This document shows positions 45,111 to 54,157 of a stretch of 64,000 nucleotides of DNA, one piece after another. This DNA comes from Pirellula staleyi DSM 6068 (lineage in GTDB: Bacteria > Planctomycetota > Planctomycetia > Pirellulales > Pirellulaceae). Numbering within the stretch: position 1 is the stretch's first letter; the number at the start of each line of letters is the position of its first letter. The stretch covers positions 44,232 to 108,231 of the forward strand of contig CAMDKL010000002.1 in assembly GCA_945900945.1 (NCBI GenBank), written 5' to 3'. A program made the translations under genes and the position numbers. The notes beneath the pieces are model-generated. The model did not search any database and was not told the origin of the DNA. It was given only the letters and a program-made list of their open reading frames with translations.

Positions 45111-45359
45111 TCACGACCCCTTCTGATCAGGGCATCGAAAGCGATTCACTTCAACCTCACGAAGAGCGACATGTTTGGTCTTACGACCTGTCGTGCGAGC
45201 TCGCCAGAGTCGAAACGAAGAGGGCTTCATTTCAGCTCGCATCAGCTTGATCACGTCGCCTGGTGTCAGGCTAAACTGGATTTGAATCGCATCGAATGCT
45301 GTTCGATCTTCCCAGGCCATTTGAATGATCCGGTCGATATCTGCAGGTGTCAGTGGCAT
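45111..45359 (-). CDS. TIGR03643 family small protein
   Basis: The frame MPLTPADIDRIIQMAWEDRT, FDAIQIQFSLTPGDVIKLMR, MKPSSFRLWRARTTGRKTKH closely matches the TIGR03643 family, a small helical, probably DNA-binding family often encoded beside photolyase-type genes. The start at 45359 lies 4 bases downstream of the pdeM stop; ATG 45386 would overlap pdeM. The longer ORF-track start (45554) is a shadow of pdeM. It is probably co-transcribed with the repair genes upstream. Function is not established. Confidence 0.88.
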   Translation of the reverse strand: MPLTPADIDRIIQMAWEDRTAFDAIQIQFSLTPGDVIKLMRAEMKPSSFRLWRARTTGRKTKHVALREVEVNRFRCPDQKGS

Positions 45360-45363
45360 AGGC

Positions 45364-46068
45364 TTATACTCGAAGGATTTCGTCATCTGCGATGACCCAG
45401 GTTTGATCTGATTTGCATGGATGGATAACTTGCGTACCCGTGAACTCGCCGATCGCGGGCAAAACGAACTGCCGATTGGATAACCAAAAGCAGGGTAATT
45501 TCCCGACGGAGTCCATTTTGGAAGTAAAGCGGTAAGCGGGGTGAAGGTGACCACAGACTAATAGCTTAGTCGATAGGCTAGGTTCTTGCGGAAGATGAGA
45601 AACGGAAACCGAACCGATCTGAGCACCCGAGTCAAGGATTTCAATCGGCCAGCCTTTGATCAATGCAGGAAGGCCCCTGTCGTGATTCCCTAGAACCAAT
45701 GAAAATCGCAGTTGCGGGTGCGCAAAAAAAAACGCATCCAACGATTCTCGGATACCTTGCGTGATCGAAGATCGTGCATGAATCATATCGCCTAGCAATA
45801 CCAGTCGCGATGGGTGACACTCGGAAATCATTCGGGCGATTGTCGCCAGAGTACCGTCAGTACTACCGCGAGGAACCGCGATCCCTTGGCTACGAAATGA
45901 TGCTTCTTTGCCGAAGTGAGTATCCGCAATAAAAAGTGTCTTTTGCTCGGGCCAGTAAACCCCTCGTCGTGCGAGCAATTGAACATCAAGCCCTTCGATG
46001 GAAATCGCAAGCGACGAGAGGCCGGATTGGCCGTTTGTTGCTGAGGCGATTGGAGAATGTTGGGGCAT
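45364..46068 (-). CDS. pdeM: Ligase-associated DNA damage response endonuclease PdeM
   Basis: This is a calcineurin-like metallophosphoesterase: LFIADTHFGKEASFR gives the D-x-H motif, LVLLGDMIHARSS the GD motif, LVLGNHDRGLP the GNHD motif, and LLVCGHLHPAYR the GHxH motif that completes the two-metal site. The length (234 aa) and the ligase, helicase and exonuclease genes upstream on the same strand identify it as the PdeM member of the ligase-associated DNA repair module. It probably processes DNA ends. A short N-terminal tail (MPQHSPIASATNGQSG) precedes the core. Confidence 0.92.
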   Translation of the reverse strand: MPQHSPIASATNGQSGLSSLAISIEGLDVQLLARRGVYWPEQKTLFIADTHFGKEASFRSQGIAVPRGSTDGTLATIARMISECHPSRLVLLGDMIHARSSITQGIRESLDAFFFAHPQLRFSLVLGNHDRGLPALIKGWPIEILDSGAQIGSVSVSHLPQEPSLSTKLLVCGHLHPAYRFTSKMDSVGKLPCFWLSNRQFVLPAIGEFTGTQVIHPCKSDQTWVIADDEILRV

Positions 46069-46124
46069 TATTGGATTGCGACTAAAGTGGGAAAACGGCT
46101 ATCGCCTCAGGCTCGAAGGACGGC

Positions 46125-48605
46125 TTATGCCACCTCGTCCCCAGCGGCGGTTTCAAGTGCCTTTTGCATGCGTGCAACGCGTTCGGCTAGAGTCTCGCTG
46201 CTCATTCTCTCTCTTAACTTATCGACCATCAACGAAAACGCCAGGGGCGTTACCTTTGGTGGATACATCATCCTTATCTTGCCTTCCTGCATACGCTCCA
46301 GTGCACAACTTAGCCGAGTCCATTCTAGTTGTTGTTCAAGTACCTCTCGGCGACACTGCTCTAGCAAAAGATTCCCCGGATCGTGTTCGCTAAAGGCATC
46401 AAAAAAAAGATTGCTACTGGCTTGAATGTGGCTGGTGCTCTTTCTCTGCCCGGGCAAGCCAGCTTGGATCAAACCGGAAACCCTCGCAATTTGACGAAAC
46501 TGCCGCTTCGCCATTTCCGTCGCGTTCATACTCTGACGAACATCGTCCTCAAGTCGCTCTGTCGAAAACAGGCCCTCGGCAATGGCTTTCTCAATTGGTA
46601 AAGGGTGAGGCGATTGCAAGACAATGCCGTGGTCGTTGCACGCCATGCTTATGGTGGTGCGCTGTTGCCGCGTCAAGCGATATGCCAACACCGAAGCCAT
46701 CCCCTCATGCACCAGCCTTCCTTCAAACGGGAACAAGAATACCTGGTAGCCGGACCGCTCGTGAATCACTTCGATCAACAGCTCGTTCGTTCTCGGCAAG
46801 ATACTCCAGCGTTGCTGAAGTTCGAATAGACTTTTCAAGGATTTCATCTCGGGACCTTTCAAGTCTCCGTCTGATGCTTCATGAATCTTCTCACGCAGCG
46901 CAGCGCTCAACTCGCTCGATAGTCGCATGCGTCCACCCATCCAACGTGGAACTGCATCAGGTGTTCCTTTCGAACGCTTGACGTATGCGACATTGTCTCG
47001 GACGATCGCCAGCTCAACTAGTTTGCCCGCGAACAGAAATTTGTCTCCCTGCTTGAGCTTTGATATAAAGCTTTCTTCGACGGTTCCGATCGTGTTACCG
47101 CTCATGTATTTGACCTTCATTGCGGTATCGGAAACGATTGTGCCAATGTTCAGGCGGTGGAGGGTTATCACGCGACGCATCGATACATGATACCGATCAT
47201 TTTCGACCTGGACACGATGAAACTCGGGGTATGCTTTGAGCGAGCTACCGCCCCGAACGATAAAATCGAGTACCCATTGCCATTCGTCATCGGTCAGAGA
47301 TTGAAACGCTTGGGTACTTCTGACTTCTTCCAGCAAGTCTTCGGAAGTAAAACCTCCGCCGATCGCAATCGTGACCGCATGTTGTACCAGGACATCCAAG
47401 GGCTTATTGAGTAGCAGTCGAGCTTCCATCTTGCCATGTTGGATCGCATCCTTGGCGGCTGCAAGCTCGATCAACTCCAAGGCATTCGTCGGCACGAAAA
47501 TCAGGCGGCTTTCGGCTCCGGGTTGATGCCCGCTACGGCCCGCGCGCTGAAGCAAGCGAGCGGAACCTTTGGGGCTGCCAACTTGAAGTACTAGGTCGAC
47601 TGCTGAAAAATCGACTCCTAAGTCAAGGCTACTCGTACAGACAACCGCTCGTAGCTTGCCGTCTCGCAATCCGTTCTCTACCCAGTCTCTTACGCTCGTA
47701 GCGAGTGAGCCATGGTGCACTGCGATTTGCCCCGCCCAATCGGGTCGACATTGCAGCAGGTGTTGATACCAAATCTCCGTTTGCGATCGGGTATTAACAA
47801 AGACGAGCGCACTTTTTACCCCCTCGATCTCTTTGGCAGCTTGAGGAACCATGCGAGACCCAATGTGTCCAGACCATGGGAAGCGTTCCATCTTGTCCGG
47901 AATCAGCGAATCGAGTCGCAATTGCTTTTTTGTTGTGCCCTGAATAATTTTGCAAGGTTGCGTTGATTTGCATCCAATGAGTGCTTCGCCAGCTTGGGTG
48001 AGGTTACCGAGCGTTGCGGATAGGCCCCAAGTTCGAAGATGTGGGTTGAGCTTGCGAAGTCGCGACAACGCCAGTTCAACTTGAATACCTCGTTTGCTTC
48101 CAAGCAGTTCGTGCCATTCATCTATGATGACTCCTTCGATGGCACTCAACTGCGGCTGCAAGGCTGCATGCGTCAGGAGCAGGCAAAGACTCTCGGGAGT
48201 TGTAATCAACGCGGTTGGCAATCGTTTGAGTTGTTTCGCTTTGATGCTTGCGTGGCTATCACCGGTACGAGATTCCAGTAGCCACGGCAGTCCCATTGCT
48301 TCGATGGGGGCACGAAGAGCATTTTCTGTATCTGCCGCTAGAGCTCGAAGAGGTGTTATCCATAGGACGCGAAGAGCCGGCGGATTCTTCGGATTCCACT
48401 CGCTTCGAGTCTTGTTCCGTTTAAGCCAAGCGAGAATCGGTCCTAGCCAAACTGCCAATGTCTTTCCAGTACCTGTGGCCGAATGAACCAAACCGCTGTG
48501 CCCTTCAGAATAGGCTTTCCACGCCTCCGTCTGAAAACGAAAAGGATTTTTTCCCTTGCTGGCAAAGTAATCGCGGACAGTTTGAAGAGGTGTGGGATTT
48601 TTCAA
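46125..48605 (-). CDS. Ligase-associated DEXH-box helicase (Lhr-like)
   Basis: Superfamily 2 motifs are present: FQTEAWKAYSEG (Q motif), HSATGTGKTLAVWLGP (Walker A), ITPLRALAAD (Ia), TTPESLCLLL (Ib), VIIDEWHELLGSKRG (DEWH box), TWGLSATLGN (motif III), FVNTRSQTEIWYQ (IV), and LLQRAGRSGHQPG (VI). The ~400-residue C-terminal extension matches Lhr-type proteins. It is the helicase of the ligase-associated repair set, likely unwinding damaged DNA for the accompanying nucleases and ligase. Length 826 aa is typical. Confidence 0.94.
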   Translation of the reverse strand: MKNPTPLQTVRDYFASKGKNPFRFQTEAWKAYSEGHSGLVHSATGTGKTLAVWLGPILAWLKRNKTRSEWNPKNPPALRVLWITPLRALAADTENALRAPIEAMGLPWLLESRTGDSHASIKAKQLKRLPTALITTPESLCLLLTHAALQPQLSAIEGVIIDEWHELLGSKRGIQVELALSRLRKLNPHLRTWGLSATLGNLTQAGEALIGCKSTQPCKIIQGTTKKQLRLDSLIPDKMERFPWSGHIGSRMVPQAAKEIEGVKSALVFVNTRSQTEIWYQHLLQCRPDWAGQIAVHHGSLATSVRDWVENGLRDGKLRAVVCTSSLDLGVDFSAVDLVLQVGSPKGSARLLQRAGRSGHQPGAESRLIFVPTNALELIELAAAKDAIQHGKMEARLLLNKPLDVLVQHAVTIAIGGGFTSEDLLEEVRSTQAFQSLTDDEWQWVLDFIVRGGSSLKAYPEFHRVQVENDRYHVSMRRVITLHRLNIGTIVSDTAMKVKYMSGNTIGTVEESFISKLKQGDKFLFAGKLVELAIVRDNVAYVKRSKGTPDAVPRWMGGRMRLSSELSAALREKIHEASDGDLKGPEMKSLKSLFELQQRWSILPRTNELLIEVIHERSGYQVFLFPFEGRLVHEGMASVLAYRLTRQQRTTISMACNDHGIVLQSPHPLPIEKAIAEGLFSTERLEDDVRQSMNATEMAKRQFRQIARVSGLIQAGLPGQRKSTSHIQASSNLFFDAFSEHDPGNLLLEQCRREVLEQQLEWTRLSCALERMQEGKIRMMYPPKVTPLAFSLMVDKLRERMSSETLAERVARMQKALETAAGDEVA

Positions 48606-48719
48606 TTTGGAGTTTGGTAATCTCTGGAGTTGTTTTGAGACTGAGGAGCTTGCCGATTTTTTTCCGGCATCAATCGGCTAATGCCTCAGGCTCAAAACGG
48701 GATGCGATTTCAACAACTC

Positions 48720-50321
48720 CTATTCTATCGAAGGTAACAAATCGATGAGCTCGGCGAGTGTATTCGCTTCCTCGGGCTTTTTGTCTTGTCTCCAGCGAAC
48801 GATTCTTGGGAATCGTGTCGCGATTCCGCTTTTGTGGCGTGGGCTGCGCTGTAAACCCTCAAAAGCAATCTCCATGACTAACGCCGGCGCAACGCTTCGC
48901 ACTGGACCAAAAGATTCGCGTGTGTTCTGTCGGACAAACTTATCCACCGCTTTCATTTGCGAATCATCGAGTCCACTGTAGGCCTTTGCAAAGGGGACTA
49001 AAGTGTCACCGTCCCAAACCGCGAACGTATAGTCCGTATAAAGCCCCGAGCGTTTTCCATGTCCTTTTTGCGCATAGATAAGTACCGCATCAATCGTGTA
49101 AGGCGTTACCTTCCATTTCCACCAAACACCGCGTACTCGGCCGACTTCGTAGCTTGCATCCAAACGCTTCAGCATCAATCCTTCGGCGTTCGTCTCGCGG
49201 CTTCGATCGCGTATCTTTGCCCATTCATCCCAAGTAGTTCCCTGGAGCAGCTGCGTGCAACATAGGTTGGGGTGATCAATACTCGATAGCAATTGCTCAA
49301 GCCGCTGCCTGCGTTCAGAGAACGTTTGGGAGCGGATGTCTTCGCCGGCGTCTTGAAGAAGATCAAATGCCTGGAAAACAACTGGAACTTCTTTCAGCAG
49401 TTTGTTGCTTACGGCCTTGCGTCCAATCCGCTTTTGAAGATTGGCGAATGGAAGAACTTGATTCTCGCCTAACGATGCCAAGATTTCTCCATCCAAAACT
49501 GTCCCGTTAGGCAATAGCTGAGCAGCCGATTCGATCTCGGGCCAGCTGTTCTCCATCAGATCCTCGCCTCGCGACCAAATGAACACCTGTTCATTGCGTC
49601 GAATCACTTGACCGCGTATTCCGTCCCACTTCCATTCCGCCACAAAGTCTTTTGCAGGTCCGATGCATTCAGGGCCAAGTTCATGGTCGATCGGATGCGC
49701 AAGGCAAAATGGAAACGGCTGGCTAGCGATCGTATCTTGCACCTCTTTCGAGATCAAGTTTTGGAAGAACGACGCGGTAGGTTTCCATATACCCATCAGT
49801 CGATGCGAGATAACATCGGACGACACGCCAGCATGTTCTGCGATAGCGCGCGTCACAATGGATTTGCTCACACCCAGCCGGAACGCTCCTGTAATCAACT
49901 TCAGGATCACCAAACGCACCTGTGTATGAGATTGTTTCCAAATCGTAATTACAGCGTCGCGTTGATCGACTTCTTCCATCGCTCGAAGCGGCATCAATCG
50001 TTGTTCAACCCATTGCGATAGTGAGAGATCATCCGGCCCTTCTCCTGGCGGAACAATCAAGGTTAAGGTTTCAGCTAAGTCTCCAACCGAATGATACGAC
50101 TCCTCAAACAGCCAGGATGGAATGCTCGCCTCCTCGGCCGCCCAAATGCGAAGCAACTTGGTCGGGACCAATTGCTTGAGCTTGTATCCGGAGAGGAAGT
50201 ATGTCGCCCACGCAGCATCGGCATGGTTTGCATCGCCAAAGTACTGCACTAGAGCGGCCAGCTTTTCGTTCGTTTTTGTTGTCCTGTCAATTGCATCGAA
50301 CAAAGCGGCAAAACGTATCAT
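48720..50321 (-). CDS. ATP-dependent DNA ligase
   Basis: The adenylation site is AEWKWDGIRGQV (ExKxDGxR-type motif I, Lys near residue 230), followed by FIWSRGEDLMENSWPE (motif Ia/III), DGEILAS (motif IIIa/IV) and LMLKRLDASYEVGRVRGVWWKWK (motif IV/V). The N-terminal ~200 residues form the helical DNA-binding domain and the C-terminal part an OB fold. It seals nicks using ATP, in contrast to the housekeeping NAD-dependent ligase that should be elsewhere. The start overlaps the exonuclease stop as ATGA. Confidence 0.94.
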   Translation of the reverse strand: MIRFAALFDAIDRTTKTNEKLAALVQYFGDANHADAAWATYFLSGYKLKQLVPTKLLRIWAAEEASIPSWLFEESYHSVGDLAETLTLIVPPGEGPDDLSLSQWVEQRLMPLRAMEEVDQRDAVITIWKQSHTQVRLVILKLITGAFRLGVSKSIVTRAIAEHAGVSSDVISHRLMGIWKPTASFFQNLISKEVQDTIASQPFPFCLAHPIDHELGPECIGPAKDFVAEWKWDGIRGQVIRRNEQVFIWSRGEDLMENSWPEIESAAQLLPNGTVLDGEILASLGENQVLPFANLQKRIGRKAVSNKLLKEVPVVFQAFDLLQDAGEDIRSQTFSERRQRLEQLLSSIDHPNLCCTQLLQGTTWDEWAKIRDRSRETNAEGLMLKRLDASYEVGRVRGVWWKWKVTPYTIDAVLIYAQKGHGKRSGLYTDYTFAVWDGDTLVPFAKAYSGLDDSQMKAVDKFVRQNTRESFGPVRSVAPALVMEIAFEGLQRSPRHKSGIATRFPRIVRWRQDKKPEEANTLAELIDLLPSIE

Positions 50322-51391
50322 GGTGTCTTCGCCTCTCCCGGCGCAGGATCGATGCTGGCGTTGGCCCTTTCGTTGGAGGAAACTTCGTCAGCGGCATCTT
50401 CGTCCACTTCGCTCCGGCCACGTGAATCGAGTACTCGCGCATCGCGTCCTTGCTCGACGAGATAGCGAGCGACCGAAGCGGCATAACCATGTGTCAACCA
50501 AACCGTCTCGGGATTGCATGCGTCGATTGCGGTCAAGAGAGATTGCCAGTCAACATGGTCGCTTAGGACAAAGCCTCGGTCGACGGATCGACGTCGGCGA
50601 GCTCCTCGTACGGCCATCCAGCCGCTCGACATGGCTGTACTGCAACGTCCGAATTTCTTCACCCAAGGTGTTCCATGAACACTTGGTACGGCAACAACCA
50701 TCGTCCCCCGCCAATCGTGCTTGCCAGCAACAGAGCCTACATACGTTGTTTCTGGTAGAGCTATACCCGTCCGGCGATAAGCTTCGTTGCCTTTCTCGAC
50801 GGCTCCATGGCAATAAATTCTTCCGATGGTCGGATCGAGTCCTGCGAGCAAACGTTGGCTCTTGCCGATAGCGTACCCGTAGAGCAAGCAACACTTGCCC
50901 GCGTCACGGCACTCTTGCCACCACTGGTTGATCGACTGGAAGACGCCCTCTTGAGATGGCCAACGATAAATAGGTAACCCAAACGTGGACTCGCTAACCA
51001 TCCAGTGACAGCGAACAGGCTGCCAAGCTTCGCATGTCGGATCCGTTCCAAGTTTATAGTCGCCGGTGATCAAGCCGACTTGGCCTTGATACTCAAGCCG
51101 GATTTGGGCCGAGCCTAGAATGTGACCTGCAGGGTGAAAACTGACTCGAACTCCGCCAACGGTTAGCGTTTCGCCATAGGGTAGAAATCGGAACTCCGCC
51201 TCCGGACTCATTCTAAGTCGTAGTAACTGTTCGCAAGGCTTTGCGGCAAGATACTTTTGGCAGCCCCAGCGAGCGTGATCGGAATGCGCATGTGTGACTA
51301 CGGCGCGTTCCACAGGTGAGTGGGGATCAATGTGAAAATCACCAGGAATACAGTACAGACCTTGCGAGGTGGATTCCAGGAAATTGTTCAT
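50318..51391 (-). CDS. Ligase-associated DNA exonuclease, metallo-beta-lactamase fold
   Basis: The metal site motif VVTHAHSDHARWG (HxHxDH) and later FHPAGHILGSAQI and LITGDYKLGTDPT are those of beta-CASP/SNM1-like nucleases. SDHVDWQSLL and VWLTHGYA complete the family pattern. It is the 3'-5' or end-processing nuclease of the ligase-associated repair module, translationally coupled to the ligase through an ATGA overlap. The last ~35 residues are an acidic, disordered tail (DEDAADEVSSNERANAS). A membrane-protein gene ends 8 bases into the intergenic space on its promoter side. Confidence 0.92.
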   Translation of the reverse strand: MNNFLESTSQGLYCIPGDFHIDPHSPVERAVVTHAHSDHARWGCQKYLAAKPCEQLLRLRMSPEAEFRFLPYGETLTVGGVRVSFHPAGHILGSAQIRLEYQGQVGLITGDYKLGTDPTCEAWQPVRCHWMVSESTFGLPIYRWPSQEGVFQSINQWWQECRDAGKCCLLYGYAIGKSQRLLAGLDPTIGRIYCHGAVEKGNEAYRRTGIALPETTYVGSVAGKHDWRGTMVVAVPSVHGTPWVKKFGRCSTAMSSGWMAVRGARRRRSVDRGFVLSDHVDWQSLLTAIDACNPETVWLTHGYAASVARYLVEQGRDARVLDSRGRSEVDEDAADEVSSNERANASIDPAPGEAKTP

Positions 51392-51398
51392 GAAAACA

Positions 51399-52283
51399 CT
51401 ACCAATTACTTTTTAAGACGTTTCGCCCCGATGTCCAGCGGCATCGTGCAAATCCACGAGCTAACGATAACGTGGGATACACACTTAGCAATAGAACTGT
51501 CGCCAAGAGGGTACCGCCAGTCGAATCCCAATCGAAACGGTCTCGACCTTGGCTCGTTTGCCAAACGGCATAAAGCATAAACAACACTTGAGCTGCAAGA
51601 GCTGATTGCACTATTCGGACCGAAGAATGTTTCAATCCGCATATTCGAGTTAGCCATGCAACAAATGGCAACATCTGAATTGCGTGCAGCGCAACTCCAT
51701 GCGGGAATTTCAAAACACCTGCCCGTCCCCAAACTTCGTAGGAGCGCCCCGCAGCAAGACTTACTTCACCCAGGACCGAAGTCGCAATGCCCAGTAAGCA
51801 TGACAACGCGAGCAAACCCATCCCGCTGCGGATCGCGATCGCCATCGCAGGATCAATCGTTCGCAGCCAACGCGTTCGCCATGTCAAATAGAAAATGGCG
51901 CCCGTCACGAACAGGATCAATCCAAGCATCGTAAACTCAATCGCAGCATCAACACTGGTCGAGTGATTGAAGTGCGACGCTACGCCCCGCCACGTTTGAA
52001 ATGTGATGAGTGACACCTCGATGAAAAGAGAAATCGCAATCGCATTGATAAGCAACCGATCAAATCGCGATCGGCTCAGTTGAGTCATGAGCCAAGCGAG
52101 CGACCACATCGTCATGCCGCCTGAAATGCCAAAGAGTGCGGGTTTGCGAAATGACAGCGGACCGTGCCAAGTTGTTCCAAAGACCCCAAGTATTGCTAAA
52201 TGGACGAAACCGCTAGTAAGTAGAAATACAGTGATGGCTAACGCGAAACGAGTAGAACGCGTAGAGAGTGGATTTGAGTTCAT
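51399..52283 (-). CDS. Polytopic membrane protein of unknown function
   Basis: The start at 52283 (MNSNPLSTRSTRF) overlaps the glycosylase stop as ATGA and removes an unlikely N-terminal extension. About eight transmembrane segments are seen, including FALAITVFLLTSGFVHLAILG, GISGGMTMWSLAWLMTQL, LINAIAISLFIEVSLITFQ and FTMLGLILFVTGAIFYLTW. A conserved-looking GVLKFPHGVALHAIQMLPFV segment places histidines in or near the membrane. No family is recognised. Translational coupling to the upstream glycosylase and 7 bases to the exonuclease gene place it within the repair operon. Confidence 0.78.
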   Translation of the reverse strand: MNSNPLSTRSTRFALAITVFLLTSGFVHLAILGVFGTTWHGPLSFRKPALFGISGGMTMWSLAWLMTQLSRSRFDRLLINAIAISLFIEVSLITFQTWRGVASHFNHSTSVDAAIEFTMLGLILFVTGAIFYLTWRTRWLRTIDPAMAIAIRSGMGLLALSCLLGIATSVLGEVSLAAGRSYEVWGRAGVLKFPHGVALHAIQMLPFVAWLTRICGLKHSSVRIVQSALAAQVLFMLYAVWQTSQGRDRFDWDSTGGTLLATVLLLSVYPTLSLARGFARCRWTSGRNVLKSNW

Positions 52284-52942
52284 TGATGGCTTCCTTTGCG
52301 GAGCGAATGGCGGCTTTGATAAAACTTCCAAAGCATTCTGGTCCCTACGCTTCGCCATGGACGCCAGTGCTCTGTCATGGCTTCGAGCTCCTCATGCGTT
52401 GGTCTCACTTCAAGCCCCTTCAAGACGCGAAACGCTTCTTGGACGCCAATGTCTCCCTTCGGCAAGATGTCACATCGTAACAGACATTCCGAAAGATAGA
52501 TGTCGGACGTCCAAATCCCGATCCCTTTGTGCTTAGTCATCGCGGAGCGAACCAGATCATTTGGCATCCGTGCCAATGACGCAAACGAGAAACTTCCTGA
52601 AGCAACTTGTTCGGCCAAGAGTCGGACGTACAAGATCTTTTGACGCGTCACGCCAAGCTCCTTGAACTCCGTCTCGCTTAGTTTCAATAATGCCTCAGGC
52701 GTAACGGTCCCGCCAAGCTTTTCTTCCAATCGATAAAAAGTTGCATTTGCCGAAGCGAGTGAAACCTGCTGTTCCAAAATAACATGAACAGCCGTTGAGA
52801 ATCCAGGTGAGCGAGCCCACATTTCTGGATAACCATGTTCATCGAGAACACGCTTTAGGGCTGAATCGCGTTCGGCAAGCCATCGGCTGGCGAACTGCAG
52901 ACGTCTCGGCGTGAGCGTGAGAATTGCTTTTGTTCTAGCCAT
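52280..52942 (-). CDS. AlkA-type DNA-3-methyladenine glycosylase
   Basis: Starting at ATG 52942 (MARTKAILTLTPRRLQF), the protein has the helix-hairpin-helix core of the HhH-GPD superfamily: ILEQQVSLASANATFYRL, FKELGVTRQKILYVRLLA, MTKHKGIGIWTSDIYLSECL and the catalytic aspartate in LPKGDIGVQEAFRVL. It removes alkylated bases such as 3-methyladenine. Length 220 aa is typical for the bacterial AlkA-like branch without the N-terminal domain. It is coupled downstream to the membrane protein gene and begins inside the end of a photolyase-related remnant. Confidence 0.9.
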   Translation of the reverse strand: MARTKAILTLTPRRLQFASRWLAERDSALKRVLDEHGYPEMWARSPGFSTAVHVILEQQVSLASANATFYRLEEKLGGTVTPEALLKLSETEFKELGVTRQKILYVRLLAEQVASGSFSFASLARMPNDLVRSAMTKHKGIGIWTSDIYLSECLLRCDILPKGDIGVQEAFRVLKGLEVRPTHEELEAMTEHWRPWRSVGTRMLWKFYQSRHSLRKGSHQ

Positions 52943-53201
52943 GAGGCTTCTCCAGGAAGCGAACTGCCGTACCTCGATGATGATTGAGTTTTGCACCCAT
53001 CCGGTCGAGTTGCCCCAGCATCACTCGCATGCGTGTATTGGCACTGAAGAAATCCCGTTCGTGGTCAATAAAACACCAGTAAAGTACATCCCAAATTTCG
53101 CACCAATCCCATTTGGCATAGTCGCTCATCTTGAGGATGTAGCGCGAACCGCTGATGTAAGGCTTGGTCGTCATCAGTCCTCCATCTGCATGATGGCTCA
53201 T
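52935..53201 (-). pseudogene. C-terminal remnant of a photolyase-related (DPRP-type) gene
   Basis: The frame GGLMTTKPYISGSRYILKMS, DYAKWDWCEIWDVLYWCFID, FFSANTRMRVMLGQLDRM, TAVRFLEKPHG matches the extreme C-terminus of the deoxyribodipyrimidine photolyase-related family, which holds about 500 residues when complete. Only ~80 remain. Directly upstream the other reading frame carries the end of an unrelated flavoprotein, so the rest of the gene is gone. It is probably not functional. The reading is from recall of the family; a profile search would confirm it. Confidence 0.72.
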
Positions 53202-53775
53202 CCCTTAACTGCGTTAACTCGGACGAGTTAACTTCGGCTGCAGGACTTGCTGTCTGCTCATGTAGGGAACTTAGGACTTTCCCTGCGAGCGACATGCCGC
53301 TCCTCAAAGCTCCTTCAACGCGCGGACCGCCGCACCAATCACCACATGCACCGAGGCGATTCATCTCGTCCCAAAGCGAGCCCTCTGGCAAAGACTCATT
53401 CGGTCTAGAGTAAAGCCAACGATGTGCCCTTGCGAAACACGATTCCGGCATCGATTGCATTGTTACTTTTTCGGCATTGTCTACCAAGTTCGAAATGGCC
53501 GTTTCTTTTGAAACATCGAGGTTCGCCTGGGCCCACGCTACAGTAGAATGAAGAACCCAAGTATCCAACGTTTGACCACGAGACGGTTTACCGGAGTCTC
53601 TCAGGCTCGTTACCGAATTGCTGATTCCGTTGGCGCGGTTGGTTTCGATTCTCACTTCCCTTTCGAAGGCATTGCGATCGCGCGGGCGCAGAAGGCGTTT
53701 CAGAAATTGAGCAAGTTGAACTAGGTTGGGATACAGGATCGATGATCCATTCTCGACGGGAGTCTTGTCTCCCAA
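53065..53775 (-). pseudogene. Truncated COG3380-type NAD/FAD-dependent oxidoreductase
   Basis: Residues ~61-175 of this ORF (DTWVLHSTVAWAQANLD, CFARAHRWLYSRPNESLPEG, NRLGACGDWCGGPRVEGALRSGMSLAGKVL) match the C-terminal part of renalase-like flavoproteins of COG3380, in which they complete the FAD site. The N-terminal FAD-binding GxGxxG domain is missing; the first ~60 residues resemble nothing. The last ~45 codons are an out-of-frame reading of the photolyase-related remnant. A deletion has evidently joined the two genes. Such flavoproteins often neighbour photolyases. Confidence 0.72.
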
Positions 53776-53780
53776 CGGGA

Positions 53781-53814
53781 AGCCTGCGGAGTCGCTGATA
53801 CGGCTCCGCAGGCT
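53781..53814. repeat. Inverted repeat hairpin AGCCTGCGGAG/CTCCGCAGGCT
   Basis: agcctgcggag (53781-53791) pairs perfectly with ctccgcaggct (53804-53814) around a 12-base loop. It lies in the gap before the inverted-repeat-bounded region and could be a terminator for either strand or a dispersed repeat. Confidence 0.6.
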
Positions 53815-53957
53815 CTTCTAGAATCGCCTATGTTTGGGCACTACTTCAAAAGTAGTTGAAGAAAACAAAGAAGGAATACATGCGAGATATCGCTCGTTTT
53901 TCAAAGTAGGAATTTCAGAAAAACGGCGGAAGAAGAAGGCACACGAAGAAAGTATCA

Positions 53958-54009
53958 AAAATGGCTCCCGAAGCGGTGCCGAAAATGGCTCCCTTTCAGA
54001 CGACGGTCA
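53958..54009 (+). repeat. 52-base repeat, left copy of an inverted pair bounding 54.0-58.4 kb
   Basis: It contains aaaatggctccc twice (53958-53969 and 53982-53993), the second extended as aaaatggctccctttcagac then gacggtca. These last 28 bases recur exactly, in inverse orientation, at 58434-58461. The pair faces inward around the sigma/anti-sigma and YHYH genes. Confidence 0.8.
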
Positions 54010-54157
54010 CAAGTGATTCGAACACTGTCCATCGGCTTTGGAAGCCGAGTCCGCAAAGCAGGTTCTGTGGTATTCGGGAGAAACTTTCCATTTGGTTTAT
54101 CATAATTGGATGCCGCCGGCTAAGTAATAGTCAAAGGCATACTCGAAGGACACAAAT

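Noticed and set aside
45360-45554. Extended N-terminus of the TIGR03643 protein
   Set aside because: The added residues are an out-of-frame reading of the pdeM C-terminus; the family begins at the LTPADIDR segment.
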